Source of the DNA: Mariniphaga sp.
Lineage (GTDB): Bacteria > Bacteroidota > Bacteroidia > Bacteroidales > Prolixibacteraceae
Length of the DNA stretch: 64,000 nucleotides
Direction: 5' to 3'
NCBI GenBank assembly: GCA_024636975.1
Contig: JAGXGA010000041.1
Coordinates: forward strand, 46,808 to 110,807
The first letter of the stretch is position 1, and each line of letters starts with the position of its first letter. The notes beneath the pieces are model-generated. The model made no database searches and was not told the origin of the DNA. It worked only from the letters and a program-made list of their open reading frames with translations. The translations under genes were made by a program, and so were the position numbers. Below, piece after piece: positions 52,050-61,230 of this stretch.

Positions 52050-54038
52050 TTACTTAGTTGCCTTATTATCAGAAATTCGAAAGGCCTTTTTTACCGAACC
52101 AATGAATCGGGATTGCAATGAATAATTTTCTCTGCCCGCTTTTAAAACTTCACCATTACCAACTATTAAATCGGGTATAAACGGGCTGCTCATAGTTTGC
52201 CTTTCGTTTTGAAGACAGACTACCTGTCTGTCAAATATTATCGCTCCTTTATTCAAATATAAAACAGAATCATTGTAAGATTCGCTGAAGGTTAAGTAAA
52301 GCGGGCGGTTCAGTTGCAGTCCAACTACAGTGTTTTCAACTAATCGATGGGCCAGGTCACTTTCGTTAAAGGCTTTTTCCGAAATCACATAATTCCTTTT
52401 CCCTGAAATCAAATGCAATACATTTTGTTGAGAGTAATTATAAGCAATTATTTCGGTGCGATATAAATCCACTGTATGCCTGCCCAAAGAAAATAGTAAA
52501 AACAGAAGGAAAAACAGCAATCCACTTTTAAAATACTTTTGGTGCCTGAATTCAATAAAGAAAAGAATTGAAACTAAGCTTACCAATACAAGCGCCAGTT
52601 CATATCCGGAAAAATTAAGAGTAATTACCGATTGAGGCAAATGTTCGATCTTGCTAAGGAAGTTAATTAAAAAATTCAGCATATAAGCTATAATCCCTGA
52701 TACAATAACAGAAAAGAAAGGTACCCAGTTAAAGGCAAGTAATATAATCCCAAGAGGTATAAGTAAAGTTACTGCAGGAATTATCAAAAGGTTCGATAGC
52801 CAGAAGTAAACCGGAAACTGGTTAAAATAAAATACAGCAAAAGGAAATGTGGCAATTTGAGCTGCAACAGTAACAGTGAGAAGACTCCAAAAGTACCTTA
52901 CTATTATTAGCCTGAAAAAAAGAAGTTTTTCAAAGCGCGGCTGTAGGTAAACAATTCCAAAAACCGCAGAGTAAGAAAGTTGAAAACCTGCTTCAAACAA
53001 GTTATTCGGATTTAGCAGCAACAGAAAAAATGCAGATGCGGTAAGTGTATTGTAAATATTTATTTGTCGTCGTAAATTCTGGCCCACAACTACAAACGTA
53101 AACATAGCTGCAGCCCTTTTTACCGAAGGAGATAACCCGGTTAGAAATGCAAATGCCCAAAGCGAAATAATTACAGCCAGAACAAAAAACAATCTTCCGG
53201 TCTGCTGTTTTTTTAAAAACCCAAACAGAAAGGTTATAATCAGGTACAATATACCCACATGAAGCCCTGAAACAGCAAGAATGTGTAAGGCGCCGGCCGA
53301 TGCAAAAGTTCTTTTTATTTCCGGATCAAGCCCCCGCTTGTAACCCAGCGTAAGGGCAGAAAGCACATTTAACTGTTGTTCGTCCCAATTCTGTTTAATG
53401 TAGGTGCTTAGCAAATGCATCCTCAACTGTTCGGCAAATACTGAAATACGGAATGGTGCATCATGGGTAGTAAGCATCCATGCATCGGAAGGAAGATATA
53501 CAAGCCTGTATATTTTCCTTCTTTCCATATACTTTTTGTAATTAAATTCGAAGGGATTATTGCTGTTTACAATAAGCTGTGGTGATGAGTTGAACAGAAT
53601 TGTTTGTCCGGGTTGTAAAGCTTTTGCTTTTTCATCTTTGGCAAGGTAAACCAAAACCTTTTCATTGGTTGTAAACAAAGAATCGTGCCTGAGAAATAAA
53701 TGAATTTCCAGCACCGATTGGTATGAATTAGTTTTTTCCTGAAGGATTTCCTGAACTGTGGCAATAAATTTTCCATTCCGGTATAGTTGGGGCTTTATAT
53801 TGAAGAGATTAAACACCAGGATGCCTGTCACAAAAAAAATGAGAAAAGTACCCAACCCAAAAAAAACTGCCAGTTTAAATTTGTAATATGCATTGAACCA
53901 CAACAGAAGTATGGTAAGCAAAACGAGTACTGCATACAATACATAATTGATTGTCTGAAGAAGTGAACCGAATAGAATACCGGCAGATAAAGCCGCTGTA
54001 ATCCGCAGGAAAGGTATATTATCAATAATTTTTTTCAA
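52050..54038 (-). CDS. comEC: ComEC/Rec2-family DNA-uptake channel protein
   Basis: A 662-residue membrane protein. The N-terminal region is DUF4131-like, and the Competence domain has FASAGALHILAVSGLHVGILYL, SPSVKRAAAMFTFVVVGQ and NPNNLFEAGFQLSYSAVFGIVYL. The C-terminal part (about 500-662) has no H-x-H-x-D-H metallo-beta-lactamase motif, so this is the short form typical of the phylum. It would carry single-stranded DNA through the inner membrane during transformation; whether the cell is competent is unknown. Confidence 0.88.
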   Translation of the reverse strand: MKKIIDNIPFLRITAALSAGILFGSLLQTINYVLYAVLVLLTILLLWFNAYYKFKLAVFFGLGTFLIFFVTGILVFNLFNIKPQLYRNGKFIATVQEILQEKTNSYQSVLEIHLFLRHDSLFTTNEKVLVYLAKDEKAKALQPGQTILFNSSPQLIVNSNNPFEFNYKKYMERRKIYRLVYLPSDAWMLTTHDAPFRISVFAEQLRMHLLSTYIKQNWDEQQLNVLSALTLGYKRGLDPEIKRTFASAGALHILAVSGLHVGILYLIITFLFGFLKKQQTGRLFFVLAVIISLWAFAFLTGLSPSVKRAAAMFTFVVVGQNLRRQINIYNTLTASAFFLLLLNPNNLFEAGFQLSYSAVFGIVYLQPRFEKLLFFRLIIVRYFWSLLTVTVAAQIATFPFAVFYFNQFPVYFWLSNLLIIPAVTLLIPLGIILLAFNWVPFFSVIVSGIIAYMLNFLINFLSKIEHLPQSVITLNFSGYELALVLVSLVSILFFIEFRHQKYFKSGLLFFLLFLLFSLGRHTVDLYRTEIIAYNYSQQNVLHLISGKRNYVISEKAFNESDLAHRLVENTVVGLQLNRPLYLTFSESYNDSVLYLNKGAIIFDRQVVCLQNERQTMSSPFIPDLIVGNGEVLKAGRENYSLQSRFIGSVKKAFRISDNKATK

Positions 54039-54095
54039 GCTTATTCCGTTGATGCTAACAGGAATAGTTGCAGAAACGGAAATAAACGAAAAAGG

Positions 54096-54659
54096 TTACA
54101 CCGATTTAACAGGAATTTTAATACGATAATGTGGCTGTACCTTACCTGTTGCAATGCCCATGAGCTTGCTCTTTAACAAACGTCGGCGAAGTGGTGAAAG
54201 GTAATCGACAAACAAAACTCCCTCAAGATGGTCATATTCATGCTGAACAATCCTGCCGGCGAAGCCCTTAAAGACTTCCTCATGTGGTTCAAAATTTTCA
54301 TCTAAGTATTTAATTCTTACTTCTTCGGGCCGTTTCACATCTTCCCTTATTTCAGGCAAACTCAGGCACCCTTCATTCATGATCCACTCATCACCTGATG
54401 TAGATATAATTTCAGGATTAATAAATACTTTTTTAAAATCCTTAAGTTCCGGCTCTTCTTCAGCACCCGAGGTAGCATCAACAATGAAAATGCGGATTGA
54501 CAATCCCACCTGTGGAGCAGCAAGCCCTACTCCATCAGAGTTGTACATGGTCTCCCACATGTTCTCAATAACCTCAGCCAGCCCTTCATAGTTCTTTTCA
54601 ATTGGTTGCGCTTTTTTTCGCAACGACTGATCTCCATATACTGTTACCGGATATATCAT
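54096..54659 (-). CDS. def: Peptide deformylase
   Basis: A 187-residue enzyme with all three motifs: GVGLAAPQVGL, EGCLSLPEIR and QHEYDHLEGVLF. The cysteine and two histidines bind the metal that removes the formyl group from nascent proteins. It follows ruvX in the same direction. Confidence 0.95.
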   Translation of the reverse strand: MIYPVTVYGDQSLRKKAQPIEKNYEGLAEVIENMWETMYNSDGVGLAAPQVGLSIRIFIVDATSGAEEEPELKDFKKVFINPEIISTSGDEWIMNEGCLSLPEIREDVKRPEEVRIKYLDENFEPHEEVFKGFAGRIVQHEYDHLEGVLFVDYLSPLRRRLLKSKLMGIATGKVQPHYRIKIPVKSV

Positions 54660-54699
54660 TTCTGTTTTCCTGTCTATCTTAATTTGTGCTCTAATTCAA

Positions 54700-55122
54700 T
54701 TATTGCCGGTGCCGCTTTTGTTCCATATAGCTTTGCAGAATTATAGTGGCACTAATGGCATCTACCAGTTCTTTGTTACGCCGGGCCATTTTTTTCACTC
54801 CCCCATCAATCATCGTTCTGGCGGCCATTTTCGATGTGAATCGTTCATCAACAATTTCAAGCCGCACATCAGGGTACTTTTCCTTAAATTTTTTCAAAAA
54901 CGGATTGATGTAAACAACAGCCTCTGAGGCAGTGTTGTTCATTTGCAATGGATAACCCACAACCACTTCCTCAACCTGTTCATTAATCATATAGGTCTTA
55001 AGAAAATCCCAAAGGGTATGCGTGGCCACCGTAGCCAGTTTATTGGCAATGATTTTTTGCGGGTCGGAAACCGCTACCCCTACCCTTTTTTTACCGTAAT
55101 CAAGAGCCAATATTCTACCCAT
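54700..55122 (-). CDS. ruvX: RuvX/YqgF Holliday junction resolvase-like protein
   Basis: A 140-residue RNase H-fold protein: MGRILALDYGKKRVGVAVSD (first Asp), VEEVVVGYPLQMNNTAS, LEIVDERFTSKMA (Glu) and ELVDAISATIILQSYM (last Asp). The family acts in 16S rRNA 5'-end maturation and may resolve junctions. It precedes def by 40 bases. Confidence 0.92.
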   Translation of the reverse strand: MGRILALDYGKKRVGVAVSDPQKIIANKLATVATHTLWDFLKTYMINEQVEEVVVGYPLQMNNTASEAVVYINPFLKKFKEKYPDVRLEIVDERFTSKMAARTMIDGGVKKMARRNKELVDAISATIILQSYMEQKRHRQ

Positions 55123-55235
55123 TTATTTCTACTTCTAAGAAATTACAAAATTAGAGAGAATTAATGAAAATAAAAAATCAAATCAAATCGCAGCGTTCCA
55201 GTGACTTATTATATTTAATTCACATTTTTTTACAT

Positions 55236-55252
55236 TTGGCACATCCTTTGTG
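55236..55252 (+). promoter_or_regulatory. Sigma-54-like promoter
   Basis: TTGGCACATCCTTTGTG: a GG (55238-55239) and, ten bases on, GT (55250-55251) instead of the canonical GC, otherwise matching TGGCAC-N5-TTGC. It is about 67 bases before the ATG at 55317. An enhancer-binding activator would be needed; none is in the window. Confidence 0.5.
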
Positions 55253-55316
55253 TTTTGCTGGTATCGTACCGGTATAAAAAGAGCAATCGTTTAATTTTTA
55301 TCTTAAACTAAAAGTC

Positions 55317-56441
55317 ATGAAAACAAAATTTACCCTGATAGCCTCCATAATATTTCTATCAGCTTTAATAACTGCTTTTGTTCCTGCCAACGGCCAGCGT
55401 CGCTCAACCAATAGTGAAGTTGTTAAAAACAGAAGCGAACAAAAAGAAAACAACAGCACCGTTCGAAAAAATAAACCTGTTGTAAATGAAGATTCTAAAA
55501 ATAAAATACAAAATAGTACTTCCAACGGCAGGAGAACTTCCACCCAGAAGAAAGAATCAAGGCCTGCAGCAGAAACATCTTCACCTGAAGTTAATAAGAG
55601 AGGCAATTCAGCTAGCCAGGAAAGAAAAGTTTATCAGCAACCCACACAAAAAAGAAACGACAGATCAACAGCGGTTCAAAGGAGAATTCCTGAATCAAAC
55701 CGTTCAAATATCAAAAATGCCCCTGCCCGGAACGAAAGAGAAAGCATTCGTTCAAACAGTTCATCACGGCAAGGTAGCTCTGCGGGTGGAGCTGTAACTC
55801 CCCGTGCACGTAAAGAACATAACCGAACTATATACAGGGTTGACTCTAAAGATAATCGTTACGCTCCGACTAAAACCTATAAAGGAAATAATAATAACTG
55901 GTCAAGCGGCTATGCCAGGCACCATGTTCATTACAACACAAGGGATGAAAATTTTTACAGATATTACGATCACAGGAAGTACATGCACTGGGATCATACA
56001 TGGGAGAGCTATAGCTGGAATGTAAACAGCTGGAGGGATTATTACAGCGGATACCATCCCTACTCCTACAGGTTTCATAAGCATTACTACTTTCATCCGG
56101 GGTATGGCCATGTTGTCCGTAAATTTGGATATAAAACAGACTTTTTCGTTCATAACAACGTTCGATATTTTAACTACAACGGACATTTTTTCAGGCATTT
56201 CCCCGGAGTTGGCTATGTTCTGGTCGATATGCCCTATGGATTGGTCTTTCAAAAACTTCCACGCCATATTGAGAGAGTATATATCAACGGGTACCTCTAT
56301 TTTAGGGCAGGCAACCTTTTCTTCGAAAGGAATCCGTATGGTTATGCACTGATCCACTACCCGGAACGTTATTTTGCACTTGAAAATGATTATTATAACG
56401 GTGGCTACTACCGCGAGGGTGATTATTTTATCCGTCATTAA
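55317..56441 (+). CDS. Secreted basic protein with aromatic C-terminal domain
   Basis: A 374-residue exported protein: signal MKTKFTLIASIIFLSALITA ending at NGQ, then about 170 residues of low-complexity, Arg/Lys/Ser/Asn-rich sequence (disordered), then a Tyr/His-rich domain (YYDHRKYMHWDHTWESYSWN; HPYSYRFHKHYYFHPGYG) with repeated strand pairs of the type VYINGYLYFRAGNLFFERNPYGYALI, as in DUF6515-like surface proteins. It probably sits in the periplasm or on the surface; the basic region could bind polyanions. Preceded by a sigma-54-like promoter, followed by a terminator. Confidence 0.7.
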   Translation: MKTKFTLIASIIFLSALITAFVPANGQRRSTNSEVVKNRSEQKENNSTVRKNKPVVNEDSKNKIQNSTSNGRRTSTQKKESRPAAETSSPEVNKRGNSASQERKVYQQPTQKRNDRSTAVQRRIPESNRSNIKNAPARNERESIRSNSSSRQGSSAGGAVTPRARKEHNRTIYRVDSKDNRYAPTKTYKGNNNNWSSGYARHHVHYNTRDENFYRYYDHRKYMHWDHTWESYSWNVNSWRDYYSGYHPYSYRFHKHYYFHPGYGHVVRKFGYKTDFFVHNNVRYFNYNGHFFRHFPGVGYVLVDMPYGLVFQKLPRHIERVYINGYLYFRAGNLFFERNPYGYALIHYPERYFALENDYYNGGYYREGDYFIRH

Positions 56442-56467
56442 GCTACAACAATTATATAGGCTTTAGG

Positions 56468-56506
56468 AGGCCGTCCCGGAATTAGTTTCAGGGCGGCCTT
56501 TTTTTT
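56468..56506 (+). terminator. Rho-independent terminator
   Basis: AGGCCG-TCC ... GGG-CGGCCT hairpin followed by eight T, 27 bases after the secreted-protein gene. Confidence 0.85.
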
Positions 56507-56581
56507 AAAAAGAATTCAAAAATTCAAGTACCTTAATAATCTTTTGGTGCGGAGATACGATATACCTTCGCCTGATCAAAC

Positions 56582-56680
56582 TCAATGTAAACTCAATGTT
56601 AATTCAGTATAAACTCAATGTAAATTCAATTATAATTGAGTTTACATTGAGTTTATACTGAATTAATACTGAATTAACCT
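56582..56680. repeat. Nine 11-base units forming a 68-base palindrome
   Basis: Units of 11 bases run without gaps: TCAATGTAAAC, TCAATGTTAAT, TCAGTATAAAC, TCAATGTAAAT, TCAATTATAAT, TGAGTTTACAT, TGAGTTTATAC, TGAATTAATAC, TGAATTAACCT. The first five begin TCA and the rest TGA, so the array inverts about 56632/56633. Positions 56599-56666 form a palindrome with one mismatch (56625/56640, a G-T pair) and no loop. It lies in a 442-base gap with no gene. Confidence 0.85.
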
Positions 56681-56883
56681 GGGAGAAGGTATGGTTTAAA
56701 CAGGAATGAGGTAATATCTACATTCTATTTGCTGTGCAGTTCGGAATAACTTATTTCCCGGGAAAAAATCCTGAAGTACTATAAGTCTTATTTTTTATTC
56801 ACATGTGATTAAAAAAAGTTATATATTTAAATTTTTTAACTCATTTTTGCTACTTTTAATCTTCCTAATAATGCATTAATAGA

Positions 56884-57528
56884 ATGAGCATAAATCTGAA
56901 ACGTGACCAGGTTCCTCCGGAACAAGCTGAAAACTGGGTACTGAATATAAATGAAGAAGAGAAGCTAACCTTTAACTTAATGGTATCTCCGATTATTATT
57001 CAGAAAGAAACCTATAAAAACCTGGCAGGAGAAAACGAAAACAGGCTTAGGATCTATCTTGGGCTGGAGGCAGAAAAAAAAGACGGTAAGCATGTTTTAT
57101 GCGCTTATGCTGTTTCTTCCTTTTTGCTTGGCAGTGGTGATGTGTTCAGAGATTACGAAAATCCGGTCGTCAAGCTTGAACGTGAGAATAAAAATTATTC
57201 ATCTAAAGCGGCAGAGGTCATTGAAAACATCAGGCGTTATCACCAATGGAGAATGGGAGAACTGGACGCTGAAAACGAATGGGCCAGGTTCCGTAAGTTT
57301 ATTTATCCGAAAGCTTACCTGCTCAGCAAATTTGAGTTGCACGAAATTTTCAATATCCAAAATAAAGCAGAGGCTCAAATTGGCTTTGGAATTTCAAAAC
57401 TCATGAATGCATTAGTTTATCCTGAAGTAAAAGAAAACCGCGATGCAAAGGATCAGGCAATGGTGTTTGATTTCACTGATCCTTGTCCACCCTCATGCGA
57501 CGAATCAAGTATATATAATTCAAAATAA
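56884..57528 (+). CDS. Conserved-looking protein of unknown function, coupled to membrane protein
   Basis: A 214-residue soluble protein (MSINLKRDQVPPEQAENWV...). It has a strand-rich first half (LTFNLMVSPIIIQKETYKNL; LRIYLGLEAEKKDGKHVLCAYAVSSFLLGSGDVF) and a helical second half (AAEVIENIRRYHQWRMGELD), with a cysteine-containing tail DPCPPSCDES. The stop overlaps the start of the next gene (TAATG at 57528), so the two products probably act together. Family not recognised. Confidence 0.6.
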   Translation: MSINLKRDQVPPEQAENWVLNINEEEKLTFNLMVSPIIIQKETYKNLAGENENRLRIYLGLEAEKKDGKHVLCAYAVSSFLLGSGDVFRDYENPVVKLERENKNYSSKAAEVIENIRRYHQWRMGELDAENEWARFRKFIYPKAYLLSKFELHEIFNIQNKAEAQIGFGISKLMNALVYPEVKENRDAKDQAMVFDFTDPCPPSCDESSIYNSK

Positions 57529-58175
57529 TGCTTATTTGGAAATATACGTGGATTTTCAGTTTTGTTCCTTTCATACTGGGCTCCGTTTATTTCCATAAAT
57601 TAAATACCAGTCATCGGTTTATATATTTTTTTGTAGTAACAGGTGTAGTTACTGAAATAGTAAGCCAATACCTGAGAAATTTTACTGAAATAAAAAATAA
57701 TATGCCCCTCGGGCACTTGTATATTTCCCTGTCCTTTATATGGGTTGCGATCTTTTATTTTCACGAATTAAAAGGCTTTATAAACAAAAAGGTATTAGTG
57801 GGTGTCATTATTTCATTTGAGATTTTCAGTATTATCAATTTGATCTTTTTTCAGAGCTATTATGATTATCCAAGTACAACAGGGGCAACCAGTGCTTTAA
57901 TCCTTGTTGTGTTTTCCATACTATTGTTTTCCAAAATTATGACCGAGGGAAATATCAAAATCCTCTCCAAATCATCAATCATTTGGATAAATACTGCTAT
58001 ACTTATCAATTATGCCGGTAATTTTTTCTTTTACATTCTTTTCAATCTTATGCTGGTTCATGCACGAGAATATATACACAGTACCCTTAACTTTTTCAAG
58101 ATCATGTATATCCTTTTTTATTTCTTACTGGCAACAGGCTTTTGGAAAGCGGGAACAAAACAAGTAGGGCAATAA
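57528..58175 (+). CDS. Seven-helix-like membrane protein of unknown function
   Basis: A 215-residue membrane protein with about seven hydrophobic helices (WIFSFVPFILGSVYFHKL; FIYFFVVTGVVTEIVSQYL; GHLYISLSFIWVAIFYFHEL; VLVGVIISFEIFSIINLIFF; ATSALILVVFSILLFSKIM; IIWINTAILINYAGNFFFYIL; IMYILFYFLLATGFW). It is translationally coupled to the preceding gene. The layout recalls small sensory or transport membrane proteins; nothing more specific is supported. Its stop meets that of the convergent gene. Confidence 0.6.
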   Translation: MLIWKYTWIFSFVPFILGSVYFHKLNTSHRFIYFFVVTGVVTEIVSQYLRNFTEIKNNMPLGHLYISLSFIWVAIFYFHELKGFINKKVLVGVIISFEIFSIINLIFFQSYYDYPSTTGATSALILVVFSILLFSKIMTEGNIKILSKSSIIWINTAILINYAGNFFFYILFNLMLVHAREYIHSTLNFFKIMYILFYFLLATGFWKAGTKQVGQ

Positions 58176-59177
58176 CTACTGAAATACTTCCTCTTCACTC
58201 TGGTAACCTTCAGAAATAACTGTTAGCTTAAGATTAGCCTTGTTTACCAAAATGCCGTTATGAAATACCGTTGGTACAAGGCAGGCCCCGTTGCTTACTG
58301 TTTGAAAAGTTTTTTCACAATCGCCTGTTATACCAATTTTAACTGCCAGTTCAGCCGCTGTTGAAGCAATTTTCTCATAAGGTTTATATATAGTGCTGGT
58401 TTGAGATCCTGAAACAATTTCATGAAGGTTTCTCAGATCAGCATCCATTCCAACCACTTTTACCTTACCATCTTTTCCTGATTCACGCAGAGCCTTTATA
58501 ATACCATAAGCAATAGCATCGTTACCGGCAAGAATGGCATCAATTTCATCCGTTTGAGCAAGTAGATTTTTAATATGATTATATCCTTCCTCCTCTTCCC
58601 ATCTTTCCGTAAACACATTATAAACTATTTTTATGTCTCCCCGTTCAACAAGTGGTTGCAATACATTCATCTGTCCCAAATAGAGAAACTGACTGTTATT
58701 ATCGTTCAGAGCTCCTCCTACAAGGGCATAAGAACCTTTGGGCTGAAGAATTGTAAGGTATTCAGCCTGCAGCTTCCCAATCTCAACGTTATCGGTTGAT
58801 ACATAAAAATCAAGCTCGCAGTTCTTAATTAATCGGTCATACGAAATGACTTTAATATTTTTGGCATGGGCATTTTCAACAATTCGTGCAGCTGCAAATT
58901 GGTCAACAGGCACAACTACCAATACATCAACACCATTGGAGAGCAGTTCGTTTGCCTGGTTCAATTGCTTTTGAGCATCGTTATCGGCAATACGGACCTC
59001 CACAGTTCCTCCTAATTCTTCAACTTTTTGGATAAAAAAGTCGCGGTCATTTTCCCAGCGTTCCTTGTCAAGGGCATGCATCAAAAAACCAACTTTTACC
59101 TCTTCCTTGTTTGAACAGCCATCCAACAGAAACATTGTGAGAAAAAATAATGCAATAGTTTTTAAAACATAATTCAT
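58176..59177 (-). CDS. Orphan sugar-binding periplasmic lipoprotein (XylF/RbsB-like)
   Basis: A 333-residue protein. Signal NYVLKTIALFFLTMFLLDGC ends in a lipobox. The periplasmic-binding fold is type 1: VKVGFLMHALDKERWENDRD, GVDVLVVVPVDQFAAARIV, VISYDRLIKNCELDFYVSTDN, AILAGNDAIAYGIIKAL and GKVKVVGMDADLRNL, closest to D-xylose-binding XylF. No permease or ATPase gene is nearby, so it may be a sensor or lone binding protein; ligand uncertain. Confidence 0.85.
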   Translation of the reverse strand: MNYVLKTIALFFLTMFLLDGCSNKEEVKVGFLMHALDKERWENDRDFFIQKVEELGGTVEVRIADNDAQKQLNQANELLSNGVDVLVVVPVDQFAAARIVENAHAKNIKVISYDRLIKNCELDFYVSTDNVEIGKLQAEYLTILQPKGSYALVGGALNDNNSQFLYLGQMNVLQPLVERGDIKIVYNVFTERWEEEEGYNHIKNLLAQTDEIDAILAGNDAIAYGIIKALRESGKDGKVKVVGMDADLRNLHEIVSGSQTSTIYKPYEKIASTAAELAVKIGITGDCEKTFQTVSNGACLVPTVFHNGILVNKANLKLTVISEGYQSEEEVFQ

Positions 59178-59295
59178 AATAATGGATTAAAGATTCTCTT
59201 TATTTCCGTTTACGAATTAAAACTGATAAGGGTTTACTTTAATGAAACAATTTACAAAAGAATCTGCCTTTTAATAAAAGTATTCGCATCAGCAG

Positions 59296-59871
59296 CTAAA
59301 ACTTCTGAATTTCCTCATAAAGCTTTTGCACTGGCAGTCCCATTACATTGTAAAAAGAACCTTCGATGTGCGATATTCCAATGTATCCAATCCATTCCTG
59401 AATTCCATAGGCACCTGCCTTATCAAACGGACGGCAGGATTGTACGTAAAAATTTATTTCCAGCTCACTAAGATGTTTAAACTGCACATTGGTTACTGCA
59501 TGAAACGATATTTGTTTGCTTAAGGAGGAAAGGCATACGCCCGAAATCACCTGGTGTTCTTTTCCGCTAAGCTTACGAAGCAGGTTTTCTGCGTCTTCTC
59601 TATCCTGAGGTTTGCCTATTACCATATTATCAAGAAAGACGATGGTATCGGCAGTGATTAACAGTTCACCGTTTTTTAATTCAGGCAAAAAAGAACGTGC
59701 TTTCAGTTCAGCCAGGTAAACCGGGATCTCGGTTGGCAATAAGTCTTCCGGATAGATTTCATCCACCTCTTTTATCCGAACCTGAAACTCAATACCCAGC
59801 GAGCGAAGCAGTTGTTGCCTTCGGGGCGATTTCGATGCAAGAATGTAATTGTATTTAGGAAACCAGTTCAT
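59296..59871 (-). CDS. maf: Maf-family nucleoside triphosphate pyrophosphatase
   Basis: A 191-residue Maf protein: YNYILASKSPRRQQLLRSLG, LLITADTIVFLDN, GKPQDREDAENLLRKLSGKEH and KAGAYGIQEWIGYIGISHIEGSFYNVMGLP. It hydrolyses dTTP/UTP-like or modified nucleotides, cleaning the pool and influencing division. It directly follows the KdsC-like gene. Confidence 0.93.
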   Translation of the reverse strand: MNWFPKYNYILASKSPRRQQLLRSLGIEFQVRIKEVDEIYPEDLLPTEIPVYLAELKARSFLPELKNGELLITADTIVFLDNMVIGKPQDREDAENLLRKLSGKEHQVISGVCLSSLSKQISFHAVTNVQFKHLSELEINFYVQSCRPFDKAGAYGIQEWIGYIGISHIEGSFYNVMGLPVQKLYEEIQKF

Positions 59872-60402
59872 TCAATTGGCTTTTTTTGTCAGCATATCCT
59901 CAGTAAACCACCTTCCCTGAACACGAAGTGTCTGTTCAATAACATCGCGAACACATCCCTTACCTCCATTTTTGGGCGATATATACTTTGAAATGGCTTT
60001 AATTTCGGCTACTGCATCCTTAGGGCATACAGGCATTCCTACCTGTAACATGACTTTATAATCAACTAAATCATCGCCCATAAACAACACATTTTTTATG
60101 TCGAGTCCCGTTTTATAAAGAAAATCAGCTAAAGCTTCAGTTTTATCCGACACATCAGAATAAAAGAATTTAACACCAAGCCGCTCGTAACGAAACCGCA
60201 CGTGTTCAGTGAAGCTTCCGGTAATAACGGCTACCTGAAAACCGAAATCAATGGCGTTTTTTATGGCGAAGCCATCCTTAACGTTTGCTGTTCTGACCGG
60301 CTCTCCTTTTTCATTTAACGGAGATACGTCTTTCGATAAAACACCGTCCAGATCAAAAACAAAAGCTTTAATAATTTTTAGATCATCCTTAAAAAAAGTC
60401 AT
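59872..60402 (-). CDS. KDO 8-phosphate phosphatase-like HAD protein
   Basis: A 176-residue HAD IIIA phosphatase: AFVFDLDGVLSKDVSPLNE (nucleophile DxD), VAVITGSFTEHVRFRYERLG, FFYSDVSDKTEAL and VLFMGDDLVDYKVMLQVG. Small cap-less KdsC-type enzymes act as tetramers on KDO-8-P or related sugar phosphates. The usual KdsC motif is xTGR; here it is ITGS, so the substrate may differ. It overlaps its upstream neighbour by 4 bases. Confidence 0.82.
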   Translation of the reverse strand: MTFFKDDLKIIKAFVFDLDGVLSKDVSPLNEKGEPVRTANVKDGFAIKNAIDFGFQVAVITGSFTEHVRFRYERLGVKFFYSDVSDKTEALADFLYKTGLDIKNVLFMGDDLVDYKVMLQVGMPVCPKDAVAEIKAISKYISPKNGGKGCVRDVIEQTLRVQGRWFTEDMLTKKAN

Positions 60403-61181
60403 TGATGTAAATGTTTATGGTAATTATATATATTTTCAGAAATTTCACGGTACAGTTTCCGGAATTCAGGAAAAGAATCAAGAGCATTTAAATGGGCCGA
60501 TATAATATTCTGATCGAAACGGACTGCCGGTCCGGTTTGTGCCTTTTGTGGCTCCATCTGCATAGCCTTTAATATAGTTTCCTGTATGAGGGGATGCAGC
60601 ACATCGAATGAAATGTCATTAGATTCCAGTAAATCAGATGCAATGGTATAAAAATGATTCACAAAATTACAGGCAAATACTGCAGCGATGTGAAGAAACA
60701 ATCGTTTTTCAGATTCAAGCAACGCTACTTTGCCAGATATATTTTCAGCAAGCTGCAACAGGATATTCTCATTTTCTCCGGAACTGGCTTCCACAAAAAT
60801 TGGTATATCCTTAAAAGAAACCTCCTGATGTTTTGAAAAGGTCTGCAAGGGGTAAAAAACACCTGTATTTTTTGAATAGTTAGTCAGAGCTGATAACGGC
60901 AGGCTTCCCGAACAATGAACCACAAGCTTATTTTCGAAAGCTATTTTCGAAAGCACATCATCTACAACTGAGTCTTTCAGTGCTACGAAGTATATATCAG
61001 CGCCTGACACAATGTTTTCAGGAGAAGTGGTATAATTAGTCTTAAGTATCTTTGCCAGCTGCACAGCTGATGATTCAGTGCGGCTGTATACCTGCTCAAT
61101 AAGGTAACCCTTCTCCTTCAATTCCACAGCTAGCCGTGTGGCAAGATTTCCTGCTCCGATAAAAACGATACGCTGGCTCAT
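60399..61181 (-). CDS. DUF2520 Rossmann-fold oxidoreductase-like protein
   Basis: A 260-residue protein: MSQRIVFIGAGNLATRLAVE (dinucleotide-binding GAGNLA), VYSRTESSAVQLAK, VVHCSGSLPLSAL and a helical C-terminal domain (LHIAAVFACNFVNHFYTIA). It resembles ketopantoate reductase-type dehydrogenases with a DUF2520 domain, conserved in Bacteroidota beside kdsC-like and maf genes. Substrate unknown. Confidence 0.88.
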   Translation of the reverse strand: MSQRIVFIGAGNLATRLAVELKEKGYLIEQVYSRTESSAVQLAKILKTNYTTSPENIVSGADIYFVALKDSVVDDVLSKIAFENKLVVHCSGSLPLSALTNYSKNTGVFYPLQTFSKHQEVSFKDIPIFVEASSGENENILLQLAENISGKVALLESEKRLFLHIAAVFACNFVNHFYTIASDLLESNDISFDVLHPLIQETILKAMQMEPQKAQTGPAVRFDQNIISAHLNALDSFPEFRKLYREISENIYNYHKHLHQ

Positions 61182-61230
61182 AACCTTTAATTAAAATTCA
61201 AAAGTAATGAGCCGGCGTCAATGTTCCAAT

